DNA of 64,000 bases from Halichondria panicea (lineage: Eukaryota; Porifera; Demospongiae; Suberitida; Halichondriidae): the NCBI RefSeq assembly GCF_963675165.1, contig NC_087382.1, positions 4,317,963-4,381,962 on the forward strand. The letters are read 5' to 3'. Of this stretch, positions 23,101 to 34,602 are shown piece after piece; the stretch's first letter is position 1; every line of letters starts with the position of its first letter. The notes below the pieces were generated by a model. The model had not been told where the DNA came from, ran no database searches, and was given only the letters and a program-made list of their open reading frames with translations. The position numbers were made by a program, and so were the translations under genes.

Positions 23101-26100
23101 CATGGATACACTAGTAGCATAATTATGCTACCCTAATGTGTGCCCTGTATGGTACTTACAATAGCGTGTACAAATTAAAGATAAAGACTAATATTATACT
23201 AATGCAAATGACAGAGTACATTTACCCTGACAGCTCAACCACCTGGGTGATATGTACTATCAGTAGATAGTTTTTGTGGGGTAAAAAAATCATCTGGCTT
23301 CATTGCATGCATTCCGGTAAACTACTCCTAAGTTTTCGTGGGGAAAATGTTCGTGGAAGTCAGCTTGCTCAGATTTTTTTATGCATGAAAATTACCTGCT
23401 ATACGGTATCTTTGAGGACATGACTAGAAGGGACTCCATATTAACTGAGTATGCAACAAGCTAGCCATCCATTTTCGTATGTACTTCGCACATTTACTTG
23501 TAGTTGAACACACTTTCTATTGCTTTCAACTGTCATACATTAATTTTGTCCACAGGTCTCATTGTCACTGTGTGTGCAATGTTCATTCCGAATGAGGTAT
23601 GTTTGTAGCTACACTAATGTTGTACTAGTGAAGCTCTCCCACTTCCTTCCCCTCTCTTTCTTCTTTATTCCCTTCTTCCCCATAATTATATCATTGTACT
23701 TGTGTCTATATGCCCAGCACTTGTAACCCATGCCCCCTCCCACCCATAGAACCAGGTGTGGTGTCCCTCTGAGCTGATGCAGACCATCCTGGGGAATATC
23801 CACTACATGCCTGACCACTGGAAGCAGGCACCTCACACTGCCATGGTCTACAAGGAGTTCACACAAGTCTTCCAATACACTGTGGTGAGTGTGTGAGTGT
23901 AGTGGATATATGGGTACAGTCAATCCTATCTGTTGTGGTCACCCTCTATAATACAGCCAGGTTAATGGGCCCCAAGGTCTCCATTGCATGTGTTTAGACC
24001 TGTGTTAGCAGGCCACCTCTTTATTACAGCCACTGTTTGTAGTCTACCCAAGGCAACCTCTATAGACTGTACAGTAACTTGAGCTGTGTTACATACAATG
24101 TATGTGTCTATTATTATTCCTATGTCGGACTGATTAAGTTACATGTACAATTTGATATTGATAATTCATTCTATCCAACCCCCTCCACACCCCACACTCT
24201 TGTAGATGTCCATAGTGGATGAGATTCTGAGTCCCCTGCTCACTCCGTTCATCCTCTACTTCACTCTCAGAGACAAGGCTGGGGCCATTGTTGATTTCCT
24301 CAGGAACTTCACTATAGATGTGTCTGGTGTCGGAGATGTCTGCTCCTTTGCTGAGATGAACGTGCGGAAACATGGCAGCCCTGAGGTACGTGCGTGTGTG
24401 TGTGTGGGGATGTGTGGGTGTGTGGGTGTGTGTAGTGTGGGTGTGTGGGGATGTGTGGGTGTGTGTGTGTGGGTGTGTGTGTGGGTGTGTGGGTGTGGAG
24501 GGATTAGATATTGTGTGTACTCTACAGTATTCAATACTAATTTTTGTCTATAATTAATGAGTGTAAAAATTATACGGTGTTTATAAACAGTCCAGGTCTG
24601 TGTACATTGCTAGCCAGGGTATAACTTTATTATTGTATTGTCTAGTGCACATTTATCAGCTATCAGCACACTTTATAGCAGTCTTTTTGCTTGCCATGCA
24701 GTGGTTGTCTGCTGGAGTGAGCAGGGCCAGTGACAAGGAGCAGGCAGAGCTGGGGAAGACCGAGATATCTCTACTCAACTTCTCTGTGAGTGATTCATAC
24801 TAGCCTGTATCAGCGGCTAGTGCTCATTGGAAGATGTTGTACATTGTATATACAGTAACAGGGATGTGCCCACACTGGTCAGTGGTGGTTGGCATACTAA
24901 CCACCTCTCTTAGGCCTTCATGTACAGTCATGTAGTTTACTGCATAAAAGAGGCAAATTAAGTTGTGTGTTGAATTGATATTGCATGAAAATAGCCATCA
25001 CTTCAAACATGCTGGGCACACCACTGTTGAGTAGCTACATGTATGCATGTACAGTACAGTGTATGTCATTATTTCTCCCTTACAGAGGAAGAACCCTAAC
25101 TGGAAACCCAGTGAGGATGGAACAGCCTTCATGACACAACTCAAGGAGACTGGTTAGTTAGGTCTAAGAGTACATTTGTATGTTTTACTTGTACAGTGTA
25201 CAAAAGTATGGTTTGTGAGGTTTTAAAACCACGTACAGGCCCAATGGTGACCACTATCGACAGGTTTCCCTGTACATGTACTAGCATTCACCATCACACA
25301 CACACACTCACTGAGGTCAGTGGAGTAAAGCCGGGTAGATTATCATATCTGGAATTTTTCCCACTGTACATGTATGTACAATATGTACAAGCCAGCCTGC
25401 CGCTGCCTGCAGGGAGGTGGTTTCTTTTTACTCATTGTATTGAGGTTTCTGGTTACCCATGCAGGTACTACAGATTGTAAATTGAATATTTGCCTTTGCC
25501 ATCTGGTACAAAGCCAGTTCTTAATTTGCTACACCATCTCCCCCCCCCCCCTCTCCAGCTGATGAGATGCATCACAGTGCTAGTAGTCAACACTCTGGTC
25601 ACTATGGTCAGGCATCACCAATGGAGTCCTCCCTCACCTACCTGTCCATGCCACCATCAGCCATGCCAGTCAGAGAGGTCAGTGTATACACTCTTAAACA
25701 CAGTGTCAGGTAGTTGTCCACTGGTACTTTTTGCATTCTGGTTGTGTGCTTTTGTTGTAGTGAACAGATGTACTCATTAAGTCTCGAGTGCAGTTTGTAA
25801 TGTTGTGTATTATGGTGTATCAGAGGAGGTATGACGTGAGTACCTTGATTAGGCTAGAATTGAGTTAATTAATCACATGCAACATGAGTTTACTTGAATT
25901 TTGCACGTGACTAAGCCTAATCGAGGTACTCGTGTCGTACCTCCTCTGATGGTGTATCATGTGGCTTAAAGCATTCCTTTATTACTTCCCTCATACGAAG
26001 TCATGTGTACATGTATAATTATGTTCAGCTTGGAGATTATTGAACTATACACCTATTATCTACGCTTCTGCACAGAGTTACTCTCAATTTCCACCCCTCC

Positions 26101-26762
26101 CCACGTCACAAGTCGGTCAGTCCATGGAGTGGTCCATCTGGAGCACACAGCCCACAGCTCCACACCCTCACACACACACACCCACACACACCCACTCACA
26201 CTCTCACGTTGTCACTGACTCTATGGTCGGGAGCACGCTACAACTACATCAGGTACATAACCTCTGCTAAAATTTTCAAGGGTACATGTACAAGTATTTT
26301 ATAGAGAGTTTACTGTACACTATTAGTGCTGCTTGGTGTGAATCCTGCTTAACTTACGTTGAACCTACTTACATGTAGCTTTGAGAATAAAAGCTTAGCA
26401 ATAAATTGTTATACATTTACGTATAATTTAAGCAATACTCAGACACAGTTTCTATAGCTAACCACATTTCCACTGATTCAGTCTCTCACTCCCCCCCTCC
26501 CCTTCAGGTACACGATCATCAGAAGTCCCAAACTGCCTACACTGCAAACGTTGAGAATGCTTGGACCGTACAGCAAGGAGACACCACCCAACCTCCCCTC
26601 AGCCTTGCTTCCTACACGTCAGAATCAGACACTCACATCACTGGCCCTGACGACCATCAGGAGAGGAGCTCCACTCTACAAGAGCCATTGTTGGCACCCG
26701 TGGTGCATCTGACAGAAGAAGACATGACTGTGGTAGAGATACATGAACAGCGTAGAGACTAA
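18949..26762 (+). CDS. ATG9: Autophagy-related protein 9 (lipid scramblase)
   Basis: There are sixteen exons: 18949-19066, 19301-19347, 19793-19857, 20179-20331, 20867-20953, 21356-21657, 22068-22311, 22746-22978, 23556-23596, 23750-23884, 24206-24385, 24702-24785, 25086-25152, 25559-25677, 26076-26252, 26508-26762 (768 residues). Landmarks match animal ATG9: NHIDNLDEFFERVYDYQQQ, NPVVVMFLLLALSFW, LTELDVYHRILRFKNYMVA, YAFFSYAEIVKREPG, RDFNELEHEFKVRLNKAYKP, NIHYMPDHWK and FLRNFTIDVSGVGDVCSFA. ATG9 is a multispanning scramblase of Golgi/endosomal vesicles that seeds autophagosomes. The C-terminal tail is low-complexity, with a His/Thr run. Intron 8 has a GC donor (AG|GCAAGT). Several acceptors are embedded in or duplicated by simple repeats. 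COA1 is divergent upstream; DAP1 follows 389 bp downstream. Confidence 0.95.
20028..20177. repeat. (CA)n microsatellite forming the ATG9 exon 4 acceptor
   Basis: About 150 bp of nearly pure CA repeat runs directly into the AG that precedes exon 4 (CACACACAG|TCAGTTCATC). The repeat therefore replaces or supplies the polypyrimidine/acceptor context. Confidence 0.9.
20546..20866. repeat. Minisatellite of duplicated splice acceptors before ATG9 exon 5
   Basis: There are twelve units of about 25-28 bp, each TATCAATATTT(G)C, a C run, then (CA)nCAG. The last CACAG is the real acceptor of exon 5, and the exon begins TATCAA like each repeat unit. Every unit thus carries a pyrimidine tract and an AG followed by TATCAA. 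An open frame in phase with exon 5 runs through the array from 20541. Confidence 0.9.
21088..21271. repeat. TACCGTATAGCGGG MITE, copy in ATG9 intron 5
   Basis: It starts TACCGTATAGCGGGTAATTT and ends AAATTACCCGCTATACGGTA, with internal TTTTCGTGG/CCACGAAAA words in opposite directions. The same family has full copies at 28405-28610 and 48469-48669. Fragments with one end are near 23300-23410, 52940, 54840 and 57370. Confidence 0.85.
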
Positions 26763-27151
26763 CCGATGTTGTGTAGTGAATACTATTACATGTATAGTGA
26801 ATATTGTGTTGTGTTCATGCGGTCTCATTTCTCATTGTGTTATCATGTTCATGCTCTTCATAGCAGCAAGTGTTAATTGATTATCTTGCGTTTGCAATAG
26901 ACTTTTGTGTGAATGACATTGGCTGTTGTTATGTAGCTTGTAGTTGTTGTTGCACTCTTTCTCTAGATCGTATATACCGGTAGTAATATTACTGTTTCCC
27001 TCTGTATTTACACTGTACAAGTAAACAACTGGCCATGGCTTCGCAGTGACACTCTTAATGATATTCATAGCCTTCCTTTGTTCACTACCAAAGTCTGTGT
27101 ACTTTGCACTGCACTAATAATCAAAGATCGAAGAGAGAGAAACTCCACAAA

Positions 27152-27944
27152 ATGTCTGAGAAGGAGTCTGTTGAGTTATTAGCTGGTCACCCACCCGCTG
27201 GTGAGACTTAAATAATTCATTCATGTATTTTTTGTGTGTATGGCTATAAATCTAGTTGAATAGCTATAGCTCAAGACATGCTATTAAATGCACGTTCCAC
27301 ATGTACATGTACTTGTATTTATGATACGCACACACACACACACAGTGAAGGCAGGAGGTAAACGAGTGGTCACCAAGCACAAACCTCACGACAAACCAGA
27401 CGATGATGCTTATGATCAGAAATACATCGACCAATTGCCAGAACAACTGTAAGATAAACAAAACAACAAGTTAATTGGTCCACATGTTTATACAATTATA
27501 TCTGCATGTGTACAAAGTTGATCAATTTATGTATTTTTATCCTATAAAATACGTCGTTTCCCCTACAGCAATGTTGTGGTTGCTCCAGTTATGGTGCCTG
27601 TTGGAAAGGTGGGGTATAAATTGTATATGCACACACACACACACACACACACTCATTGTACGAATCTAGGCAGTACCAGCCGTAAGTACGTAAACAAGCA
27701 ACAAACAACACAAATATTCTCATCTATTTCTCTGTCTGTATAATTATATGTAGTTAGTGCTGCACAGCATGTGTTGAGCCCTACTATTATTTTGATGAAT
27801 TACCCATAATTGAATGTCACCTCCATGCAGGCTGGTATTGATCATGTAGAGCCGACTGTGAGCAGTCCCCACAACAAGCCAGTACCTAAAGTGCAGAAAG
27901 GACACTCTCCTTCCAAGGCCCGCCAAATCAATCAACCTCGCTAA
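27152..27944 (+). CDS. DAP1: Death-associated protein 1 homolog
   Basis: There are four exons: 27152-27200, 27346-27448, 27569-27608 and 27831-27944, coding for 101 residues; human DAP1 is similar in length. The conserved ends are clear: AGHPPAVKAGGKRVV near the N-terminus, and HNKPVPKVQKGHSPSKARQ with INQPR at the C-terminus. The middle is divergent and charged, as in other family members. DAP1 is a small, mostly disordered protein. In vertebrates it is an mTOR substrate that restrains autophagy. It follows ATG9 on the same strand after 389 bp, so two autophagy genes adjoin. The exon 2 acceptor sits at the end of a CA repeat. It is convergent with ARB2A (203 bp apart). Confidence 0.9.
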
Positions 27945-28147
27945 GCTAATTGACTTTTGAAATCATGAATGAACTTTTTGTAGACAATCCATAAATTGTA
28001 ATTAATTTGCTGAGATTATTAAGTACACGCCTATAATTATTAGCATAATTATTATTATCTATTGTGATAACAGTGATTGGCGTGACCATTATGCTACAAA
28101 GTGCAATTGTTGTGTATAATTATACGAAACCCTTAAATAATTAATAT

Positions 28148-30679
28148 TCATTTCTGTTCTGTGTCCTCGAGGTCATCATCCTTCTTGTCGAAGAGTGTAA
28201 ACACAGACTCAAACGCCTTCCATGAAGTCTCAACGTGTTTAGGAGTTCCTATAGGTGTAGACAACATAAACCAATAATCACCAATCAATCACATGCATAG
28301 AGTACTAAGAGTATAAATACTGCTTGTGTACACAAACTGTTACATAACTGACAAATTAGAGGTTGCTATACTATACATACAAGCCAATAAACTTGGCATG
28401 GTTATACCGTATAGCGGGTAATTTTCAAGGGGCAAAATATTCAAGGTTTTCGTGGTTGAAGGTCTGACCACGAATGAATTGAAGCGACCTTGCCTACCTT
28501 TTAAATACCTGCAGTGCAAGCAGCAATCACGAAAATATACCCACGAAATGTCTCAATATTGCTGAGCCACGAATATTTTGTCCCCCGAAAATTACCCGCT
28601 ATATACGGTAACTGTAACACATAATTATAGAATTCACACACTATACCTGCAGACAGCCTCCGTACATTATCCTCCCAGGGATGGAGAACAGTGTCTAGAG
28701 CGTCGTCGCTCATTACCCAGTTGACAGCTTTCTGAGTAACGGAGCATTGGAATTATAATTATAATTATGACTGTACAACCAATAAAAGAATAGAGATCGC
28801 ACTGAAGTTTGCGTTTGAAAGCTGTTTATTTACCTCGGCAAGCCATGCCCATTTCACAGGAGGTACTTTGGCAGGATTGAATGCATGAACTGAGTCAGTG
28901 AATGCTATGTTTTTCACCCTTTTCTTGAAGTCAGTGAAAAATTGATTCATCTGAAAGTAAATTGAGATGCAATCATTAAGAAGATGTTTTGTAAGTACTT
29001 ACCAAGTTGACTGTAACTACTCCACCATAGCTGTGAGCTACAATGTCAATGTGCTGAGCTTTGGACTTCTTGACAAAATTCTGCCACACATAATAAGCAT
29101 GCTCTTCTGGAGTTCCACTCTCCTGCATAACACAATCACTGTCACACATTGCGCATGCTCAGTATAATAATAGAGATTACGTAAGAGATCTGGTCATGTG
29201 ATCACATGTGTTGTTACCTCATGTGATCACATGAGCTATATCTACCTCGTGTGTTTATCTCATTAAAAAATCTGTTTTCAAAGTTTATTGAGATAGCTTT
29301 ACTTTTTCTAGGCTGCTCTGGTTAAGAAACATCTCTTCTAAGCGTGTGGCTGTAGTTCAAGTCTTGCTTGATCAAGCACTCTTTTTTTTTGCAAAGCTTA
29401 GAGCCTAGATCCTACACAGCAAAAGCTAGCTATGGCTGAAGGTGAACCAGTCATCAATGTTGAAGCTCAAGATACTGAAAATGTGGATGTGGAAGAAAAA
29501 AATCCAAAAGTTGAACAGACAGAAGAAACAGTAATAAGTGAATCTAATCCAGAAGCTGAGCAGAGTAAATCGGGTGATTTGAAACCAGACACAGAAATGA
29601 GTGACTCTAAACCAGAAGAAATTAAAACAGAAACAGAAGCTGAAAGCAAATCAACTTCTTCAAGCCCCACAAGTTACCGCATTCCAAAGCTCTCTGAAAA
29701 AACCGACGACACTAAAGAAGATACTGCTGAAGTTGCCGAAGAGGAAGAAGGAATAAAACTGACAGTTGACGAAGAACACAGCGATACTGAGCTTCTTGTA
29801 GACGAAACTATGGAAGTTCAATCAGAAATTAACAACGAGAGTGACAAAGACAAAGACGCTGAAGACGTCAACGAAAACGGAAAAAATGAAGAGAAAGAGA
29901 AAGGTAAAAGAAGTTCACGTTCAAGAAAAAGGACACGTTCCCGTTCAACTTCCCGTTCCCGATCCCGTGAGAAACGCAGACTGGAACGGTTTCGAGACAT
30001 TAAAGACACCAGTAGTGACAACCCAGAGATGGTACGCTCAAGAGTATTTGTCGGACATTTGGACACGGATAACATTACGAAAGATGATGTACAACGTCTG
30101 TTTTCTCCGTATGGTCGAGTGATTGGTGTGGCTCTGCACAAAGGCTACGGGTTCGTGCAATATGACAATGCTGACAGTGCTACGGCTGCTATCAAAGAGG
30201 CACATGGGACACCTGTGGGAAGCATGAAGATCGGTGAGATTATCTTAATAGATTATCAGGAAGATTATCACCATAGAAGGTGGTGTATGGTATGTGTTGT
30301 GTTGTGTTAGGCTTCTATTTCTCGTCAGACAATAATTTTTATTACATAGCTGTACATGTGCACTGCTTACAGAATGGTATCGCTAACTACAAAATTAGCA
30401 ATGCAATTTTAAATTTAGTGTGTTCTTGTTTAAATTATACTGTTACCAATGTGTGATTGCCTGTATGTGCCATTGCAGTGGTAGACAAGACTGTCAAGCT
30501 AAAGAAACTACTCGGAGGTATGTATACTGTTAGTATTATACTATTTTTAAAATTTCACGCTGCGTAATTATACTTGAAGTTTTAATAAAAGTCTTACATG
30601 TATGTCTTACGCAAATTACAAATTTATAAAATTTCATTTTAGCCTAAGTATTGAGATCTTGTTCTTTATTACACCCCCC

Positions 30680-30722
<43 letters not shown>

Positions 30723-33700
30723 GACCCCCACTCTGAGGCTCCGCTGCCCAAAGACGCTCCTCGTAGACGAGACAGACATGATGATCACGACTCAGACTAC
30801 CACCGACGTCGAGACATGCATCACCGCTACTCTCGCCTGGAGGAACTGGAGCGTAGAATGATGTACGACCGGTACGAACGTCTCCCCCCTCCCCGACGAG
30901 ATTCGTATTATGATAGTTTCTATGACCGACCTCCACTACCACCTCCACCATCATCGTTCTTATTCAACCGGCCACGCTTAGGTGATTATGAACGTGAGCG
31001 CGGAGATCGATACGCGGAACGAGACCGATTTCCAGAACGAGACCGATTCCCTCCACCTGACCCGTACTACGCTGAGAGACGAAGAGAGGATTACTATGGC
31101 GACTACAGGGGGGGCGGTGGTTCCGACCCCTACCGCTATTAAGCTATAGAGATTGCAAGTTCACAAGCTTTGTTTTAGACTTAGTTACTTAAGCTCAGAC
31201 TATAACTAAAGCTGTGACTGCTGGAACCTTTCTCATGCGTATTGTGTTTTGCTTCGAAGCTTTTGCTGCATGTGTTTATATAGTGTAGAAGGCATTATGA
31301 TTATATTTGCTTTTTCAATGCATATGCGATTATCTAAGCCTAAGCTAAAGCCGTGCTCACTTTGATCTTCTATCATAGCTATGGCTCAGTAACAACAACT
31401 ACGTACTGTAAAGGTGTCCAATAGGTATACACAAAAGCACACTAAGCTAAGCATGAGCTGGGTACCTAGTCATACAGTTTATACAATATGCAAGCTGGTT
31501 TGTAATGAAGTTAGTGTACCTGTTAGTCTAATTCTAACTGCCAGAATGACCTTTTTTGGGTCATCCTGGTATTATATTCATTGTACAGGTGTAGACAGGG
31601 CTACATACTATAACAATATTAGGTAAAGGGACACTTTGTGTGCGCATTATGTATGTACAAATGTACATTTACCTTGAGTTGTTTTGCTTTGCCTTTGACT
31701 ATTCTTGTATTCTCGTTTGTGTTGGTCACGACAATTCCATAACCCTCCTGCATGGTATACACGTACAGTTAAAGTTTCCATAAGATTAGAAACGTATAAA
31801 AGAAGGATATTAATATAAAGTACATAATTAAAGTCGGAATTTTCAGAGCATTTCTTCATTCTAATTATTGCTGTACTGTTATTTTTTGCTTAGCATTTCG
31901 ATAGTTCAAGCTAACCAACAGTGTGATAGGGGAGAGAGTGTGTGCTATACATTGTACACTCCATCAATAGCTTGGACTTACTTTCTTGGCTCTTGCGATG
32001 TACGGTAGTTGTGTACCACTGTCGAGGCAATCGTTGATGATCAGGCTGCGAAGGGGGGGGGTCTAGGTTACCACAATGGGAGGGGCTTATACTGTACATT
32101 AGGTCAGAGGGTACAGCAAAAATATTTAGTTTTGAGAGATGTATATAGTACAAACATGCATAGCAATCTGGATCCCATGCAATGTATATATAATAATCAT
32201 TATGTACGTGTACTATACTGTAAGCACTAAATTTCTATCAATCTCTACATGTACATGTATTGGAAGATTCGACCACAATAACTAGCTTAGTAGCAGTACC
32301 AGCTGGCTGCTCACCTCCTAGCCCACTGTCCAGCTCTCACCACTCCACTGCCGTGTATCAAGATCATCAGTTTGTCTGCTCTCAAGGCGTCCTCACTCAT
32401 GAAAAAGAACGAACAGTCTTTCTTTGCCGTTTGCTGCATGGAACACAATAGTACGTATAATTATACTAGTGTGTGTGTGTGTGTGTGTGTGGAGAAGACT
32501 TACTGGAATATTGACTCTCTTCAGACCAGCTTCATTCTCTAGCATCTCATACACTTCTCCTGTGATCACCTGTGTACAGTAGTGAATGTAAATGATCAGT
32601 ATCGGGCCAAAAGTGTGTATAGTGTGGTGTGTGTGTGTGCGTTTGTGTGGGGGGGGGGGTGAATGATATATTTTACTTTTTACTTATACCTACACACATA
32701 CATGTAGAGTGGAGTCTCCCCATGCAACCTTAACAGCCACCACTGAAGAATAAGGCCGACTGCGATATAAAAGATGACAGGGTCTGAAATGAACAGTTTG
32801 TGGACTCGACCATTCTGAATAACAGCCAAAACTTGTTTCCCCAAAGGTAATCCCTTATATAGTATACCGAGGTACTTCTCAATATCAGTAATTACCTCTC
32901 CTAATTCGGTGTAGTGACGCTGATTATATTTCTTCTTTCCCTTCTTTACTTCATACACAAACCCCTCACCTGTCTCAGTATTTCTCAATCTGCCGTCTGT
33001 AGAATTTCAATACAAAACTAATATTGACTTGGATTGATTAATTTGCAGCAATAGTAATTTTTTATAGATACAGCAGATATCGTTTCAACTGATACTTCTT
33101 AGACAATTAATGTTCTTGTGCTCAATATTAGCAAGGGCTTATAAAGAGAAGTGTGTCTCTTTATAACCCCTTGCTGCTATGTACACATGTACAGCAGAAT
33201 CAAACCACGCATAAATTTGATTTTACAATGTACAGCTTGTAGCAGTAAGTAAAACTTACCCTCAAAATGATATCCGAATTCTTTTAATGTATTGGGGAAC
33301 GAAGCGACCTCATCTTCTTCTTCTTCTTCTTCCTCTTTATTGCCTTCTTCCGCCACTTTACTCTTAACCTCCTCTTCAGCAGTGTCCTCTTTTTGACCCT
33401 CACTAACAGCTGCAGCTGGGGGCTCGGAGGACTCCTTATCAACACTGGACTCCTCTGGGGGACTAGTAGTCTTTTTGGAGGTGTCCACAATCTCTGTAGT
33501 GTCGGAGGACTCCTTATCAGCACTGGATTCTGGGGGACTAGTAGTCTTTTTGGAGGTGTCCACATCCGCTGTAGTGTTGGAGGACTCCTTATCAGCACTG
33601 GATTCTGGGGGACTAGTAGTCTCTTTGGATATGTCTACATTCTCTGCAGTCTCTTTAGAGGAGTCCACATTCTCTAGCTCTGTAGTGTCAAATGTGCCCG

Positions 33701-34264
33701 CATTTTTTGTAGTGTCAGTCATGTCAACATTTTGTGGGTTGATCTCTGGTTCCGATTCTGGAATGGAGATGGAACAAAAGGCCTGACCTGTGATTGTCAT
33801 TTAATCTACATTATATACTATCAGTGAATTGTGCCCAGCATTTTAGAAGTGATGGCTATTTTCATGTAACACAAGCAATTTGCCTCATTTATATGCAGTA
33901 TACTATAGCGTGGTTAGTACCAACCGCCACTGAGCACAAGTTGCTATTCATCACCCTTAACATAATTATAAACGCATACTATAAATGGTTATGGCTAACC
34001 GTTATTGTCTTCACCCTGACTCATCATCTCTTGGTCTTCTTGGTCTTCTTGTTCAGTAACTGTTTGATCAACCTCCATTGCACTTTCGGCTGCAAATACG
34101 CAATCACATAAATGGATTAGCATTTTACAGGTGAATGTTAGATGGTGAAGTGTGTTAGTACTACTAGTTTACATTAGTACTACTTTACGTCAATTAATTG
34201 TGGTTGTAAGTAATACCATAGAATGATAGTATTTATAGTAAATACCATCATTGTCGCTATCCAT
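28148..34264 (-). CDS. ARB2A: ARB2 cotranscriptional regulator A homolog (FAM172A)
   Basis: Twelve exons on the minus strand: 34246-34264, 34000-34089, 33260-33757, 32896-32996, 32504-32569, 32315-32433, 31982-32045, 31673-31747, 29003-29122, 28834-28950, 28647-28731, 28148-28248 (484 residues). Family landmarks: [60 protein letters not shown] and the serine-hydrolase-like elbow AHSYGG, then [10 protein letters not shown]. The fold is an alpha/beta hydrolase; vertebrate FAM172A links AGO2, chromatin and splicing. Exon 3 adds an acidic N-terminal insert with three 25-residue repeats ([14 protein letters not shown], 75-bp period, about 33420-33640), unlike the shorter vertebrate N-terminus. The vertebrate linker between the VVTNTNEN and PEEHAYY regions is missing; instead that intron (29123-31672) hosts an antisense gene. 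Its start is divergent from SMPD1 (338 bp). Confidence 0.9.
28405..28610. repeat. TACCGTATAGCGGG MITE, copy in ARB2A last intron
   Basis: It begins TACCGTATAGCGGGTAATTT and ends TTACCCGCTATATACGGTA. The middle (GACCACGAAT, GTGCAAGCAGCAA, CCACGAAATGTCTCAATATT) is nearly shared with the copy at 48469-48669, so these two belong to one subfamily. Confidence 0.85.
29432..31142 (+). CDS. hnRNP C/RALY-like RRM protein nested in ARB2A
   Basis: There are three exons: 29432-30233, 30479-30517 and 30721-31142 (420 residues). The N-terminal third is acidic, Glu/Lys-rich and disordered. A short RS block ([20 protein letters not shown]) precedes one RRM with RNP2 VFVGHL and RNP1 KGYGFVQY. The spacing and the HKGYGFVQY form are typical of hnRNP C/RALY and of invertebrate NCOA5-like proteins. 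The C-terminus is Arg/Asp/Tyr-rich ([15 protein letters not shown], ending [10 protein letters not shown]). The expected role is nuclear pre-mRNA binding. It lies wholly inside an ARB2A intron on the opposite strand. The exon 3 acceptor is the end of a CA microsatellite. The exact ortholog is uncertain. Confidence 0.85.
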
Positions 34265-34602
34265 TCTGTAGATGTGCAGGTTTGCTTCACACTCTCCTCC
34301 TTCCTGGATAATGGATAGAAAAAAAGAGCAATATTTCATATGGACCATAAATTATGGAACATACCTGACAATGTTGTGTGTGGTGTGTTGTTCCAGTGAC
34401 TGAGTAGTTGCAGCAGCTCAACAAACAACAAGTTGTGACTATTACAAGTAGGGGAAACCCCATTCTTCCAAGCCTATTAGTGGGTGGGGCTCCATTGCAG
34501 TCACAAGGCTGATTGGGGTGGGCGTGGTAGCTACAGTACAAGAGAAAAAGGACTGAAAAAAAGAAGAGGTCAACTTGTTTAGTGCATGCTTACTTGCTTC
34601 TG
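34265..34602. promoter_or_regulatory. Shared upstream region of ARB2A and SMPD1
   Basis: 338 bp separate the two divergent start codons. No TATA box at a convincing position was seen. The arrangement implies a bidirectional promoter, but no specific motif is supported. Confidence 0.5.

Noticed and set aside
24256..24534. Pro/Thr/His frame on the minus strand
   Set aside because: Antisense of ATG9 exon 11 plus a GT microsatellite.
29818..30141. 107-residue minus-strand frame rich in Ser/Leu
   Set aside because: Antisense shadow of the RRM gene's exon 1.
34582..34602. Upstream non-ATG start of the sphingomyelinase frame
   Set aside because: It is a GTG codon; the ATG at 34603 gives a clean signal peptide.
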